Shown piece by piece: positions 8,698 through 18,593 of a stretch of DNA of 64,000 nucleotides. Position 1 is the stretch's first letter. Each line of letters starts with the position of its first letter. Below the pieces are notes generated by a model. It was given only the letters and a program-made list of their open reading frames with translations. It did not search any database and was not told the origin of the DNA. Position numbers and translations under genes: made by a program. Source of the stretch: Limisphaera sp. (lineage in GTDB: Bacteria > Verrucomicrobiota > Verrucomicrobiia > Limisphaerales > Limisphaeraceae); contig JANWVC010000003.1 in the NCBI GenBank assembly GCA_025057755.1, positions 248,001-312,000 of the forward strand, given 5' to 3'.

Positions 8698-9323
8698 AAT
8701 TGCCCGAGAGCCAATTCTGCTGCCAATCCCGAGGACCGGATGCGACCGTCGGGTTAATACCGCAGCGGCGTGAGGCAGCGTGGACTCTGATCGAGATCAT
8801 GATCGTGGTGGGCATCTTCGGCATCGTGATGACGATGAGCATCCCCGCTTTCTCGCAGCTCCGGCGCAAGGCTGACCTGCGTCAGGCGGTGGCAGACGTG
8901 GTGGAAGTATGCAGCACAGCTCGGGCACGGGCCATTCTAGGAGGCAAGCCGGTGGAGCTGCGGATTCGACCCCGGGAGAGGCACTTGATGGTCGCCGATG
9001 CCACGGCATCATCCGCAGGATCCATGGATGCAGGCGAGACGTCGGGCCCTCCGCCCCAGCCGACTGCCCGATGGGCCGGCACTGCCCAGGAAGAAGCTCG
9101 CTCCGGTTTATGGGCCCGCCTGCCCGAATCCATAACATTGGAAATGGTGGATGTTAATTTCATAGAGTTCAAAGACGCCGACCTGGCTCGGGTGCGGTTT
9201 TTCCCTAACGGCACCTGTGATGAGTTGACGTTGGTCTTGCGATCTGATCGGAACGAATACCGCAAGATTTCCCTCGAAGTCACCACGGCCTTGGCCCAAG
9301 TGGAAACATTGGGACCCCGATGA
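8694..9323 (+). CDS. Type II secretion pseudopilin, GspH-like
   Basis: 209 residues. The tracked ORF begins far upstream inside gspF. The GTG at 8694 overlaps the gspF TGA (GTGA) and is the natural coupled start. A prepilin peptidase motif appears as AAWTLIEIMIVVGIFGIV, with Trp where most pseudopilins have Phe at the first mature position, Glu at position 5, and a hydrophobic helix. The remainder is a globular domain with RLPESITLEMVDVNF-type strands, and a C-terminal LVLRSDRNEYRKISLE resembling GspH/FimT proteins. It should be cleaved and methylated in the inner membrane and join the pseudopilus tip. Confidence 0.82.
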   Translation: MKLPESQFCCQSRGPDATVGLIPQRREAAWTLIEIMIVVGIFGIVMTMSIPAFSQLRRKADLRQAVADVVEVCSTARARAILGGKPVELRIRPRERHLMVADATASSAGSMDAGETSGPPPQPTARWAGTAQEEARSGLWARLPESITLEMVDVNFIEFKDADLARVRFFPNGTCDELTLVLRSDRNEYRKISLEVTTALAQVETLGPR

Positions 9324-9772
9324 AAACCCCTTGCCACGACGCTACTTCATCCAGGCTCACCACCCGAGTCGCAGTGGATTCTGTTGCCTTCACCTTAATT
9401 GAGGTGATGCTGGCCATGGCAATGTTTTTTGCGGCCGTTTTTGCCGTGCTGGCTCTAGTGTCCACTTCTTTACGCAACGCGCGGGCCTTACAAAGTGATC
9501 GCGTGGATGCCTCCGCTTTGGCGGCCTTTCTGACTGTCTCGAATCGCCTGGAAGAAGGTCTGTTTTCGGGCGATTTCGGCGACCTGTTTCCCGATTACCA
9601 GTTTGACTACGAGGTCATCCCCATCACGAATGGCCTGACACGCGTGGACATGCTCGTGCGCGCGCGGCAACCGCGCGGTTCCGGGGTTTCCACCCTCAGC
9701 CTGTTGCTTTATCACGGCCAGTCTGGAGTCCAGTCTCCAATGTCATCACCCACTCTGCCCGTGCGACGATGA
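9320..9772 (+). CDS. Type II secretion pseudopilin, GspI-like
   Basis: A 150-residue pseudopilin whose ATG overlaps the preceding stop by four bases. The processing motif VAFTLIEVMLAMAMFFAAVF is canonical, with a relatively long 30-residue leader. The small C-terminal domain and the position between GspH- and GspJ-like genes match GspI, the minor pseudopilin that seeds the tip complex with J and K. Assignment to I rests on order and size more than on diagnostic residues. Confidence 0.78.
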   Translation: MKTPCHDATSSRLTTRVAVDSVAFTLIEVMLAMAMFFAAVFAVLALVSTSLRNARALQSDRVDASALAAFLTVSNRLEEGLFSGDFGDLFPDYQFDYEVIPITNGLTRVDMLVRARQPRGSGVSTLSLLLYHGQSGVQSPMSSPTLPVRR

Positions 9773-10554
9773 ACGCAAAGCGTCTGCGTGCCAGGTTTGA
9801 AGCTTTCACACTCGTGGAGGCCATGCTGGCCGTCGCCATTTTAAGCCTGGTCGTCACGGCCATTTATGCAACCTGGACGGCCATCCTGCGAGCTTCCAAA
9901 GTCGGCTTGGAAGCCGCCGCTCAGGCGCAACGTTCCCGCATGGCACTGCAAACGCTCGAGACCGCCATCACCTCAGCCCAGATGTCAGTCCTCAACGCGG
10001 AGTACTATGGATTTATCGCTCAGAGCGGAGAAGACGCTCTGCTCAGTTTCGTGGCCCATCTTCCACCGGCCTTCCCGCGCAGCGGCCGATTCGGGGACCT
10101 GGCGGTGCGAAGGCTTGTTTTCCGGGTCGAGTCCGGGCCGGAGAACGATCGCATGCTGACCCTCCGTCAACACCCTTTGGTTCGGGAACTTGACGAGGAT
10201 GAACAGAACCATCCGTTGATACTGGCCCGGGGTGTACGGGCCCTTCAGATGGCTTTTTGGGACATGCGCACGGGCGATTGGACCGAAGAATGGTTGCTCA
10301 CCAACCAGCTTCCCACCCTGGTGCGACTGACCCTTCGGATGAATGCGCCCGGCGGCGCAACCTCGCATCAGGAACGCACGATCACCCGTGTTGTTGCGAT
10401 CCCCAGCCGCGGATTGCCGCCACCATTGCAACGGCCTCAGGTCGGTGCGCCCGGCCCGGCCAACGCGCCCACCCCGTCACTTGGGCCTGGCCAACCTCCG
10501 GTCATTCCGGCGCCCACGCCCGTTGTGCCCGTGCCTTCTCCAGGTACGCCTTAA
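9769..10554 (+). CDS. Type II secretion pseudopilin, GspJ-like, with proline-rich tail
   Basis: A 261-residue protein that starts in a four-base overlap with the previous gene. The N-terminal FTLVEAMLAVAILSLVVTAI is a prepilin motif and helix, and the body contains long strands typical of GspJ. The last 45 residues are proline-rich (QPPVIPAPTPVVPVPSP). Such a low-complexity extension is not standard for GspJ and may be a flexible linker outside the membrane. With GspI and GspK it should form the pseudopilus tip. Confidence 0.78.
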   Translation: MNAKRLRARFEAFTLVEAMLAVAILSLVVTAIYATWTAILRASKVGLEAAAQAQRSRMALQTLETAITSAQMSVLNAEYYGFIAQSGEDALLSFVAHLPPAFPRSGRFGDLAVRRLVFRVESGPENDRMLTLRQHPLVRELDEDEQNHPLILARGVRALQMAFWDMRTGDWTEEWLLTNQLPTLVRLTLRMNAPGGATSHQERTITRVVAIPSRGLPPPLQRPQVGAPGPANAPTPSLGPGQPPVIPAPTPVVPVPSPGTP

Positions 10555-10561
10555 TGTGCCC

Positions 10562-11662
10562 ATGAACCTGAAACACCCCGTTCATGCATCCACGTCCGGC
10601 ATTGCATTGATCATCGTCATGATCACGGTGCTGGTGCTGTCCGTTCTGGCCGGCGGCTTCGCATACTCCATGCGCGTGGAAACCAAACTGGCTCGCAATG
10701 CTGCCTCCGAGTCCCAACTGCTCTGGCTTGGCCGCTCGGGTGTAGAGCTGGCCCGATACGTCTTGGGCGAACAGTTGGCGCTCGGCTGCGAACCCTACGA
10801 TGCCTTGAATCAGATCTGGGCCGGTGGTCCAGGTGGGCTGTGTACCTCCAACAGCCCCTTAGCCGGTGTCCAACTGACTGATGTCGCGCTGGGCAACGGG
10901 CGGTTCAGCATCCGCATCGTGGACCTAGAGCGAAAATTCAATCTCAACGTCGCTGACGAACTGATCTTGCAACAGGCTTTCATCATCATGGGGGTGGATC
11001 CCGGGGAGTTCCCGGCGTTGGTCAGTGCCATCCTCGATTGGATAGATGCCGACGATGACATCCACCTGAGCGGGGCCGAAAGCGATTACTACCAGACGCT
11101 CCATCCACCTTACCGCGCCAAAAACGGGCCCATGGAGGATCTTTCGGAACTTCTCCTGGTCCGAGGCATTACGCCAGAGCTCTATTGGGGACCCACCGCC
11201 ACCAATGCCGTATCGGGTGGTTACCTGAACCGAGCCATGTCTTTGGGCTCGGCACACTCGATCCTTACGCCTCCGGTTGGATTAGTGGATCTTTTCACCA
11301 CCGTTTCTTCAGGAAAGCTCAACATCAATACTGCATCCATTAGTGCTCTACAATTGGTTCCCTTTCTCGATGAGGGCCGTGCGGCCCGAATCGTCGCACT
11401 CCGCGCCGGTTACGACGGCATCGAAGGCACCGAGGACGACACCCCCGCCGGCACACCGGGCTTATCCCTCCTCGATATGCTGGTCAGTGCCGGTTTGACA
11501 CCGGCGGAAGCCACTGCTGCTGCTCGGTACTTGGATCAGCGCAGCCGAACTTTTGAAGTGACCGTAGAAGCCCAGGTCAATGGCGTGCACCGCACCTTTG
11601 TGGCCATTCTTGGCCGAAACAGTCCTCGGGACGTTCAGATCCTCAGTTTTTACTGGAAGTAA
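10562..11662 (+). CDS. Type II secretion minor pseudopilin, GspK-like
   Basis: 366 residues from the ATG at 10562. The longer tracked ORF starts within the previous gene and is rejected. The N-terminus STSGIALIIVMITVLVLSVL is the GspK form of the prepilin helix, without the strict FTLIE. Downstream are RKFNLNVAD, SAILDWIDADDD (an acidic, possibly Ca-binding loop) and MEDLSELLLVRGITPELYWG, all characteristic of GspK, and later SGKLNINTAS, the start of its helix-hairpin-helix-like part. It caps the pseudopilus. The operon stops here, with the major pseudopilin GspG, GspE and GspD not in view. Confidence 0.87.
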   Translation: MNLKHPVHASTSGIALIIVMITVLVLSVLAGGFAYSMRVETKLARNAASESQLLWLGRSGVELARYVLGEQLALGCEPYDALNQIWAGGPGGLCTSNSPLAGVQLTDVALGNGRFSIRIVDLERKFNLNVADELILQQAFIIMGVDPGEFPALVSAILDWIDADDDIHLSGAESDYYQTLHPPYRAKNGPMEDLSELLLVRGITPELYWGPTATNAVSGGYLNRAMSLGSAHSILTPPVGLVDLFTTVSSGKLNINTASISALQLVPFLDEGRAARIVALRAGYDGIEGTEDDTPAGTPGLSLLDMLVSAGLTPAEATAAARYLDQRSRTFEVTVEAQVNGVHRTFVAILGRNSPRDVQILSFYWK

Positions 11663-11752
11663 TCCGTCAGCCGCGCGGTTATTCCACGCAGTCCGGTGAA
11701 CGGAAAGCAGCGGCGGCAAACGCTTCTGGCGGTTCCTTCTAAAGGACGGGAT

Positions 11753-13366
11753 CTATTGAGGGGCGCGGTCAACTCCAAACTGGCTCGGCGGCTGCGCCAG
11801 TCGTCGGATCCATCGGCCGTAGAGGTAAATCATACCCGCAGCCAACAAGCCCACCCCGGCAAAAGCGTACCAAGTCAAGCCCACCGAATATGCCGCCGCC
11901 AGCTCCCGTGTCAGGGCTTCCGGACTTTGGCCGGTTACTTCAACCAGCTTTCGAAAAGCCTCGCCAACCGGTAGCGCAGCGGTAGAGACCGATTCGGCCG
12001 ACCAGCCCAGTTGTCGGACCAAAGTGTCTCGCGCCAACTGATCTTTGTCTGACAGATAATGATACAACAACGGACCCAATTTCCCCTCCAAGGTCCATCC
12101 GATCAGAATGGGCGCCTGCGAAAAACCAATCCACATGGCTTTCTTGTCCGCAGGCGCCACGTTGCCGAGGAATTCACTATACTTCGGACTGGCCAGCATC
12201 TCGCCGACGCTGAAGACAAGGAGAGCTGCTACCACCCAACCGACTTGACGGGTTGCCCCCAGAAGCGCCAGCGCCGCCACCACCAACAACGTGCCCACGA
12301 GGAGGCTGTCCGTGGCCCGCATCCGGGCGCTCAGCCCCGCAAACAGGAAGCAGGTCAGCATGATCATGGCAGCGTTAATGTTGACGATACCTTCCGGCTG
12401 AATGCGATGACCCGCCGGGTCCATTCCCAAGAAGAACTTGACAATCGGATTCTGTGCACCGTCCGCGCCAAAAAGAAAGGTGACCATGGGCCGCGTGTCT
12501 ACCCAATCTTCCACATATCGGGGCAACACGTCCCACAACATGGGAAACATCAGCCACCAGACGGAGAAGATCAGCAAGTACAGCGTTAAATGCGGCTTCC
12601 GCAATTCTGCGAGCGCTTCACGCCACAGCGGCGGTGGATGCTCCAAACCGGCCCGAATCCGCTCACGACGTGCTAGACGCTCTTCCAAACCTGGCTCCCG
12701 ATAGGTGAGCAACAACAAGAAATTGAGGCAAATGAAAGCGGCATTCGTGTAAAAGACCGCTTGCCAACCCAAGTGGGAACGCATGTACAGTGCAATGAGT
12801 GGCCCGATCCAACCCCCAATGTTCACAGTCTGGTAAAAAATCCCCCACGCCATTGAACTGTTCCGCCGATGGGTGGCTTTGATTAAGGTCCCTTGGATGC
12901 CCGGCTTGAAAATTGCCGTTCCTATGGCCAGGAACATCGCCCCCACAAAGAAGCCGGTGTAGGTCTGCCACCAGGCCATAATGAGGTAACCCAAGCACTT
13001 CAAAACTGTAGAAGCAAAAATCGTCTGTTTATAACCGTAGCGGTCCGACAAACCACCAGTGAAGATAGGCACCAAGGATTGTAGCAAATTCCACGTCATC
13101 AGAAGCGTGCCGAATGCGGCCATTGTCACCCCCAATCCATGCTCGGAGGCCGGACGAGTCGCATACAACGTAGCCGTGGCTCGTACGCCGTAAAACGCCA
13201 GGCGCTCGACCATTTCCATGACCGCCACAATCCAGAACACGTAGCCAAGACTGGCAATGGCCGCCCACATCCCCAGTTGCTTGACGTCGGCCAACGGGTT
13301 GTCCGAAGGCTGAGCGTCCCAAGGTCCACGCGCGGACACCGAGGGATCAGGCAAAGTCGGGTTCAT
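11753..13366 (-). CDS. POT/PTR2-family proton-dependent oligopeptide transporter
   Basis: A 537-residue MFS transporter with about 12 to 14 membrane helices. The first helix bears MVERLAFYGVRATATLY, matching the ExxERFxYYG signature of proton-coupled peptide transporters, and motif A is GGLSDRYGYKQ after helix 2. It should import di- or tripeptides, or related nitrogen compounds, into the cytoplasm using the proton gradient. The gene converges on the pseudopilin operon with 90 bases between, and there is no operon partner. Confidence 0.85.
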   Translation of the reverse strand: MNPTLPDPSVSARGPWDAQPSDNPLADVKQLGMWAAIASLGYVFWIVAVMEMVERLAFYGVRATATLYATRPASEHGLGVTMAAFGTLLMTWNLLQSLVPIFTGGLSDRYGYKQTIFASTVLKCLGYLIMAWWQTYTGFFVGAMFLAIGTAIFKPGIQGTLIKATHRRNSSMAWGIFYQTVNIGGWIGPLIALYMRSHLGWQAVFYTNAAFICLNFLLLLTYREPGLEERLARRERIRAGLEHPPPLWREALAELRKPHLTLYLLIFSVWWLMFPMLWDVLPRYVEDWVDTRPMVTFLFGADGAQNPIVKFFLGMDPAGHRIQPEGIVNINAAMIMLTCFLFAGLSARMRATDSLLVGTLLVVAALALLGATRQVGWVVAALLVFSVGEMLASPKYSEFLGNVAPADKKAMWIGFSQAPILIGWTLEGKLGPLLYHYLSDKDQLARDTLVRQLGWSAESVSTAALPVGEAFRKLVEVTGQSPEALTRELAAAYSVGLTWYAFAGVGLLAAGMIYLYGRWIRRLAQPPSQFGVDRAPQ

Positions 13367-13676
13367 GTGCGCTTAACAATGGCGAGTTCGTCTGAAAGCA
13401 TCCCGCACCGGTTGCGCCAACCGGTTTCTCCATATCGAGCTTGCCCTGGAGCGTATTGTCGAAGCATGGACGCGATTTTGAAAACGGTAATCGCCCTGCC
13501 CACCTGTGGCACCGGTCGGGACGGATTCATGACTAGCACAAACGATGCCACTAGCATCTCGCGCGGACAAGTTTGGACATCCCTCTTGGCGCAAGGCGTT
13601 GCAGTCTTACAAAGAACACGTCAGGCCTCAAAGTGCATTAAGGACCTTTTACACGAGGCCAATCGGACGCCCGCGG
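13367..13676. other. Intergenic, no gene seen
   Basis: About 310 bases lie between the transporter start and the hydrogenase protease stop, both on the minus strand. Short ORFs on both strands have no recognisable product. It should contain the transporter promoter and the end of the hox transcript, but no clear terminator was seen. Confidence 0.4.
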
Positions 13677-14135
13677 TCAGGGCCGCTGTGTCCAGAGTTT
13701 CTGTTGCTGACGCAACCACCGTTTGGCCCGATCCAAACCGCGGTTGAATGATTCAACCCCAAGTTTGGAAAAGCCCTCCCCCAAGCTGAAATCCGCCCCC
13801 GGCAGCGTCATCAACCATGCCGGAGGCGTGGCTGCATAAACATCCCGCGCCAAGGCCAGCACAGCCAGTGGACCAAATTCATGTGCCCAGCCTGCCTGCA
13901 CGGGCTGGAGAATCAGGCGACGCACCCGTACCCGCGCCCGCTGCTCTTGGATCGCGTCCATGAACAGCACGGCCGAGACATGGGTTAGCCTCTCGGCCAA
14001 TTCGGGCACAAGCTGATGACAAGCCACAACTTCGACCCCCGGCAGAGATGGTTCAGCCAGCGCCTCTGCCAGCCGAAATCCCAGCCCATCGTCTCGACGG
14101 AGGCAATTGCCGTATCCGATGATCAGGATGGACAC
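13677..14135 (-). CDS. hoxW: [NiFe]-hydrogenase maturation protease (HoxW-type)
   Basis: 152 residues from a GTG start. The track start at 14246 lies inside the hydrogenase gene, and VSILIIGYGNCLRRDDGLG is the expected N-terminus. This endopeptidase checks nickel insertion and removes the C-terminal tail of the large subunit. The nickel-sensing acidic residue lies in LRRDDG, a further conserved Asp in VLFMDA, and the His in WAHEFGP. It is the last gene of the hox operon, 31 bases after hoxH, whose tail is its likely substrate. Confidence 0.88.
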   Translation of the reverse strand: MSILIIGYGNCLRRDDGLGFRLAEALAEPSLPGVEVVACHQLVPELAERLTHVSAVLFMDAIQEQRARVRVRRLILQPVQAGWAHEFGPLAVLALARDVYAATPPAWLMTLPGADFSLGEGFSKLGVESFNRGLDRAKRWLRQQQKLWTQRP

Positions 14136-14166
14136 CCCGACTGGCTCCCAGTTGCTCGAGCCAGCG

Positions 14167-15591
14167 TCATTCCCGACGCAGCTCCTGAAGAACCCGCCCG
14201 TCTGGTCCAACGACACGCACCCACATGGGCATCCGGCCTGCCGCATGGGTCGAGCAACTCAGGCAAGGATCATAACACCGGATGCCATGCTCGATCCGGT
14301 TGAGCACGCTTTCGGGCACTGGCACACCCCGAACGTAATGCCGCGCAATCTGAGCCACCGTCCGGTTCATAGCAAGGTTATTCTGGCCGGTGGCAATAAT
14401 CAGGTTGACCTTCTGTAAGAGCCCGTGCCGGTCCACCGTGTAATCATGGAACAGCGTGCCTCGCGGCGCTTCGCTAACTCCCACACCGCGCAGACTGTTG
14501 ATCCCTGCATCGGCCCGCAAATCATCGCTCAACAAGTCAGGATCCTCCAACATCTGTTCAATGCGCTCTATACATCCAAGAATTTCAATCAAGCGGGCAT
14601 AATGGTACAGGAATGAGGAATTCACAGCACCGCGGCCCAGCTTCTTGAAATATTGCAACTCAGCGTCGGCCAGGGGCGTTCCCATTCGTCGCGCTACGTT
14701 CAAACGAGCGAGCGGTCCCACTCGATACATGCCTTCCGGAAAACCCAGTGGCCGGTAAAAGGGCGATTTCAAATACGAACTCGTCTGCACCGCTTCGCCG
14801 ATCACTTCGTAATAACGCTGGGGATCTATCTGATCCGCCAGCACGTTGCCACTGCCATCCACAAAACAGAGGCGGCCGCCGTAATGCTCCCACGTGCCGT
14901 CTTGCGCCACCAAACTCATAAATAACGACGGGAAGTTTCCATAAATCTGCACCTCCCGGCCATGCGTCTTGAGGCACTTCTTGAACAAATCAATGGCTTG
15001 TAGGGTCGTCCTGCGCGCCTCGGGAATCCAACCACGCAAGCGGTCCAGTCCCTCCCGGCAGAGGGCATTCCGAACTCCGCCCGGTACAGCCCACGAAGGG
15101 TGGATCTTCCGACCTCCGAGCTGTTCGATGACTTCCTGACCGAACTGGCGCAAACGAATGCCGGCGCGAGCCAACTCTGGCTGGGCCGTAATCAAGCCGA
15201 ACAGATTGCGACGTTCTGGAGGAGTGTCCCAACCTAAGAGAAAATCCGGCGCGCTCAGGTGGAAGAAGCTCAGCGCGTGACTTTGCACAATCTGACCTAA
15301 ATTCAACAGTCGCCGCAGTTTTTCCGCTGCGAGCGGGATGTCCACGGCCATGATGGCGTCTCCAGCCTTGGCCGAAGCCAGCAAATGACTGACCGGGCAA
15401 ATCCCGCACACGCGGGCTGTCAGGCCGGGCATTTCGCTAAACGGACGACCTTCGCAAAACTTCTCAAAGCCCCGGAATTCCACCACGTGGAACTCAGCAT
15501 CGGCCACGTTACCGGCCTCGTCCAGATAGAGGCTGATTTTGGCGTGGCCTTCGATGCGGGTGACCGGATCAATGACAATGCGTTGTGGCAT
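14167..15591 (-). CDS. hoxH: NAD-linked [NiFe]-hydrogenase large subunit HoxH
   Basis: A 474-residue catalytic subunit of the bidirectional hydrogenase (group 3d type). The four nickel-iron ligands are the cysteines of VCGICPVSH near 62-65 and DPCLSCSTH near 443-446. About 25 residues after the final His (AAGRMPMW and onward) form the tail that the maturation protease should remove. The N-terminal [14 protein letters not shown] motif is standard. The protein works with HoxY in the cytoplasm, interconverting H2 with protons and electrons. Confidence 0.95.
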   Translation of the reverse strand: MPQRIVIDPVTRIEGHAKISLYLDEAGNVADAEFHVVEFRGFEKFCEGRPFSEMPGLTARVCGICPVSHLLASAKAGDAIMAVDIPLAAEKLRRLLNLGQIVQSHALSFFHLSAPDFLLGWDTPPERRNLFGLITAQPELARAGIRLRQFGQEVIEQLGGRKIHPSWAVPGGVRNALCREGLDRLRGWIPEARRTTLQAIDLFKKCLKTHGREVQIYGNFPSLFMSLVAQDGTWEHYGGRLCFVDGSGNVLADQIDPQRYYEVIGEAVQTSSYLKSPFYRPLGFPEGMYRVGPLARLNVARRMGTPLADAELQYFKKLGRGAVNSSFLYHYARLIEILGCIERIEQMLEDPDLLSDDLRADAGINSLRGVGVSEAPRGTLFHDYTVDRHGLLQKVNLIIATGQNNLAMNRTVAQIARHYVRGVPVPESVLNRIEHGIRCYDPCLSCSTHAAGRMPMWVRVVGPDGRVLQELRRE

Positions 15592-15692
15592 GGCTGTTCA
15601 AACCACGGGACCAGCATGGCGCCGGTCGCAGCCGGGCTCGTCGCGGTCCACTCTTGTTCAAAAATCCCTCTGACACAGCACCGAGCAACCTG

Positions 15693-16241
15693 TCAGCCAA
15701 ACTTGAGCTGAGCGCCTTCCAGAGCCGGCGCCCGTCCTTCCAACAAAGCTGTCAATACCGCTCGAATGCGATCGGCCGGCGGCGGGCAACCTGGCAAATA
15801 ATGTTCCACCGGCACGACCTCATGAACTGGCATAACTCGACTTAACAGCGGCGGTACAATCCCCTCCGCATGCGGAATCCCGGGATGCTCCTGCGCGCAT
15901 TCCACATACGCACGTTTCAATGCCAACTCAGCGTTGCGCGGGCCCAACTGATTGCGCATGGCAGTCACATTGCCGGTTACCGCACAATCTCCGAAGCTGA
16001 CCATCACACGGGTGCAGCGCCGGATTCTTTCCAACAACTCTACATGATCGGTGTTGGCTACGGCACCTTCAATCAAACACACATCCACACCCTCGGGATA
16101 CTCCTTGCGATCCACCAAGGGGCTGTAAACAACCTCCACGCGTTGCGCCAACTCAACAAGGAACTCGTCCAGGTCCAAGAAGGACATGTGGCAGCCCGAA
16201 CAACCGCCCAACCACACCGTGGCCAGTTTCAAGCGATCCAT
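15693..16241 (-). CDS. hoxY: NAD-linked hydrogenase small subunit HoxY
   Basis: A 182-residue short small subunit carrying one proximal 4Fe-4S cluster. The ligands are visible in GGCSGCHMSF near 13-19, the SFGDCAVTGNV cysteine in the middle, and YLPGCPPP near the C-terminus. The lack of a Tat signal and of the C-terminal cluster domain fits a cytoplasmic group 3 enzyme. It overlaps the end of hoxU by 13 bases, has a strong GGAGGAG site, and passes electrons between HoxH and the diaphorase part. Confidence 0.94.
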   Translation of the reverse strand: MDRLKLATVWLGGCSGCHMSFLDLDEFLVELAQRVEVVYSPLVDRKEYPEGVDVCLIEGAVANTDHVELLERIRRCTRVMVSFGDCAVTGNVTAMRNQLGPRNAELALKRAYVECAQEHPGIPHAEGIVPPLLSRVMPVHEVVPVEHYLPGCPPPADRIRAVLTALLEGRAPALEGAQLKFG

Positions 16242-16945
16242 TGCTTCTCCTCCCGCGCCGTGACAATAAATTCTAGTTTATGACGGTCATGACGCATTTC
16301 CCCGTTTGAAACGCCCTTGTAATACAAGGCTCCGGTGGGACAGGCCATGACGCACTTACCGCAGTTGGTGCATGTCTCGGATTCTCCCCATGGCTGATTC
16401 AGATCGGTAATGATCCGACATTCTGCTCCCCGACCCGCCACATTCTTGGTTCCAGCTCCCTCAATATGCCAGCAGACCCGAACGCACCTGGTGCATAGAA
16501 TGCACCGGTTGTGGTCCATGCCAAATAACGGATGGGTCTGATCTATTTCCAACTGTGGGTGCTGGTAGGGATATCGGACATGATCCATGCCGGCTTCATA
16601 AGCCAGCGTCTGCAATTCACAATTCCCGTTGGAAACGCAGACCGAACACACATGGTTTCGTTCGGCAAACAGGAGTTCCAGGGTCATCCGCCGGTATTTG
16701 CGCAGCCGCTCGGTATCGGTCCATACTTCCATTCCCTCGGCAACTTTGGTGGTACACGCGGGCAAGAGTTTGTTGGAACCAGCCACCTCCAGCAGACACA
16801 ACCGGCATGCTCCTACGTCGTAAACGCCCTCTAAATGGCACAAGGTGGGAATTCGAATTCCCGCATCCTGGGCTGCTTCCAACACGGTGGCCCCTGCCGG
16901 GGCGCTCACAGGTTTGCCATTAATTGTCAGCGTCACTGCCGCCAT
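16229..16945 (-). CDS. hoxU: Hydrogenase diaphorase subunit HoxU (NuoG N-terminal-like)
   Basis: A 238-residue electron-transfer subunit. An N-terminal 2Fe-2S ferredoxin domain has cysteines in IPTLCHLEGVYDVGACRLC and PACTTK. A His-Cys cluster segment follows (HVCSVCVSNGNCELQ), then two 4Fe-4S motifs, RCILCTRCVRVC and TCTNCGKCVMACPTGAL. This is the layout of HoxU and the N-terminal part of NuoG. A strong AGGAGGTG ribosome site precedes the ATG. It links the FMN subunit HoxF with the hydrogenase dimer. Confidence 0.94.
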   Translation of the reverse strand: MAAVTLTINGKPVSAPAGATVLEAAQDAGIRIPTLCHLEGVYDVGACRLCLLEVAGSNKLLPACTTKVAEGMEVWTDTERLRKYRRMTLELLFAERNHVCSVCVSNGNCELQTLAYEAGMDHVRYPYQHPQLEIDQTHPLFGMDHNRCILCTRCVRVCWHIEGAGTKNVAGRGAECRIITDLNQPWGESETCTNCGKCVMACPTGALYYKGVSNGEMRHDRHKLEFIVTAREEKQWIA

Positions 16946-16964
16946 GGGAAATGCACCTCCTTGT

Positions 16965-18593
16965 TCAACGCCCGGCTGCCAAGGCCACCGGATGAACCGG
17001 TCGATCGGGCTTCAGCCGCCGTTCATACTCCTGCCGGAAAAACCGCAGCGTACTCAAGACCGGATTGGGAGCCGTTTGGCCAAGCCCGCACAAACTGGTG
17101 TGTTTGACCATGTCGCACAATTCCTCCAGCAATGCCAGATCGCGCGTTGTACCCTTGCCCTCCAAAATCCGGGTTAACAAACCATGCATCTGAACCGTGC
17201 CGGCCCGGCACGGGATGCACTTGCCACACGACTCGTCCTTGCAGAACTCCATGAAGAATCGGGCCACATCCACCATGTCCGTTGTTTCGTCCATGACGAT
17301 CATGCCGCCCGACCCCATGATGGAACCGAGTCGTGTGAGGGATTCATAATCCACCTCCACATCCATCAGCTCGGCTGGCACACAGCCGCCAGAAGGTCCA
17401 CCGGTTTGTACAGCCTTGATCCGGGCGCCGCCCGGGGCTCCCCCGCCCATTTCCTCCACAATCGTGCGCAGCGTGGTGCCCATGGGCACCTCGATCAATC
17501 CCGTATTCTTCACTTTGCCCGCCAGGGCAAACACCTTGGTGCCCTTGCTCTTTTCCGTGCCGATACTGGCAAACCATTCGGCTCCGTTGCGGATGATGGC
17601 CGGCACATTCGCAAAGGTCTCCACGTTGTTGATCAAGGTGGGACAGCCCCACAAGCCGCTTTCTGCCGGGAATGGTGGCCGCGGCCGGGGTGTGCCTCGA
17701 CGCCCTTCAATCGACGCCATCAAGGCCGTCTCCTCGCCACAGACGAAGGCGCCGGCCCCAATCCGCAACTCCACGTTAAAGTTGAGCGGTGATCCGAAGA
17801 TACCGCTGCCCAAGATGCCCAAACGACGAGCCTGCTCGATCGCCAAGCGCAAGCGCCGAATTGCCAGCGGATACTCGGCTCGCACATAGATATATCCTTG
17901 GTCAGCTCCAACTGCGTAGGCCGCTATGGCCATTCCTTCCAGCACACTGTGCGGATCGCTCTCCAACACACTTCGATCCATGAAAGCCCCGGGATCCCCC
18001 TCATCAGCATTGCAGACAACATACTTGCGAGTTCCGGGCGACTTGGCGACTGTGCTCCATTTCAATCCCGTGGGAAACCCTGCGCCGCCACGTCCACGCA
18101 GGCCACTCGTGGCGATGGCTTGGATAACGTCGCGGGGCTCCATTTCCAGCAGCGCATCATGCAAAGCCCGATAGCCATCTGCCGCAATGTAAGACTCGAT
18201 CCGCTCCGGGTCCACCACTCCACTGTTAGCCAACACAATCGACAACTGCTTGGTAAAAAACGGATGGTGCAGATCAGCGGTTTCCAACGAAACCGTCCCG
18301 CCCCGGATGCGTTCCAAAAGTTGCCGTGCCGTCTCAGGTGCAACTTTCTGATAAAGCTCATTGACCGGGTCCACGTGCACCAAAGGTCCTTGGCAACACA
18401 AGCGCAGGCACCCCACGCCCCGCACCTCCACCTGATCACTCAAGCCAAGCTCTGCCACGGCCTGCTCCAAGCGCTTTTTCACCTGGTCACCTCCTGCGGA
18501 CAAACAGCCTGCGGCCGTGCAACAGCGCAAGGTGTACGGTCTGCGAGAGGCCAGTTCCTTTTCCTTAATCGCCAACAGTTGATTCAGATCCAT
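16965..18593 (-). CDS. hoxF: Hydrogenase diaphorase subunit HoxF (NuoF-like, NAD- and FMN-binding)
   Basis: A 542-residue NAD(H)-oxidising subunit. The N-terminal 100 residues are a thioredoxin-like ferredoxin domain with CCTAAGC and GCLRLCC. The NuoF core then shows [14 protein letters not shown] for NADH binding, [12 protein letters not shown]-type [13 protein letters not shown] and [18 protein letters not shown] for FMN. The C-terminal 4Fe-4S ligands lie in [11 protein letters not shown] with a later HTSLCG cysteine. The start overlaps the hoxE end by 29 bases. All cofactor residues are in place, so the enzyme should be able to reduce NAD with H2 or make H2 from NADH. Confidence 0.95.
   Translation of the reverse strand: MDLNQLLAIKEKELASRRPYTLRCCTAAGCLSAGGDQVKKRLEQAVAELGLSDQVEVRGVGCLRLCCQGPLVHVDPVNELYQKVAPETARQLLERIRGGTVSLETADLHHPFFTKQLSIVLANSGVVDPERIESYIAADGYRALHDALLEMEPRDVIQAIATSGLRGRGGAGFPTGLKWSTVAKSPGTRKYVVCNADEGDPGAFMDRSVLESDPHSVLEGMAIAAYAVGADQGYIYVRAEYPLAIRRLRLAIEQARRLGILGSGIFGSPLNFNVELRIGAGAFVCGEETALMASIEGRRGTPRPRPPFPAESGLWGCPTLINNVETFANVPAIIRNGAEWFASIGTEKSKGTKVFALAGKVKNTGLIEVPMGTTLRTIVEEMGGGAPGGARIKAVQTGGPSGGCVPAELMDVEVDYESLTRLGSIMGSGGMIVMDETTDMVDVARFFMEFCKDESCGKCIPCRAGTVQMHGLLTRILEGKGTTRDLALLEELCDMVKHTSLCGLGQTAPNPVLSTLRFFRQEYERRLKPDRPVHPVALAAGR

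Noticed and set aside
13139-13747. 202-aa plus-strand ORF over the transporter start
   Set aside because: Its first half is antisense to a well-defined POT transporter, and the rest has no family.
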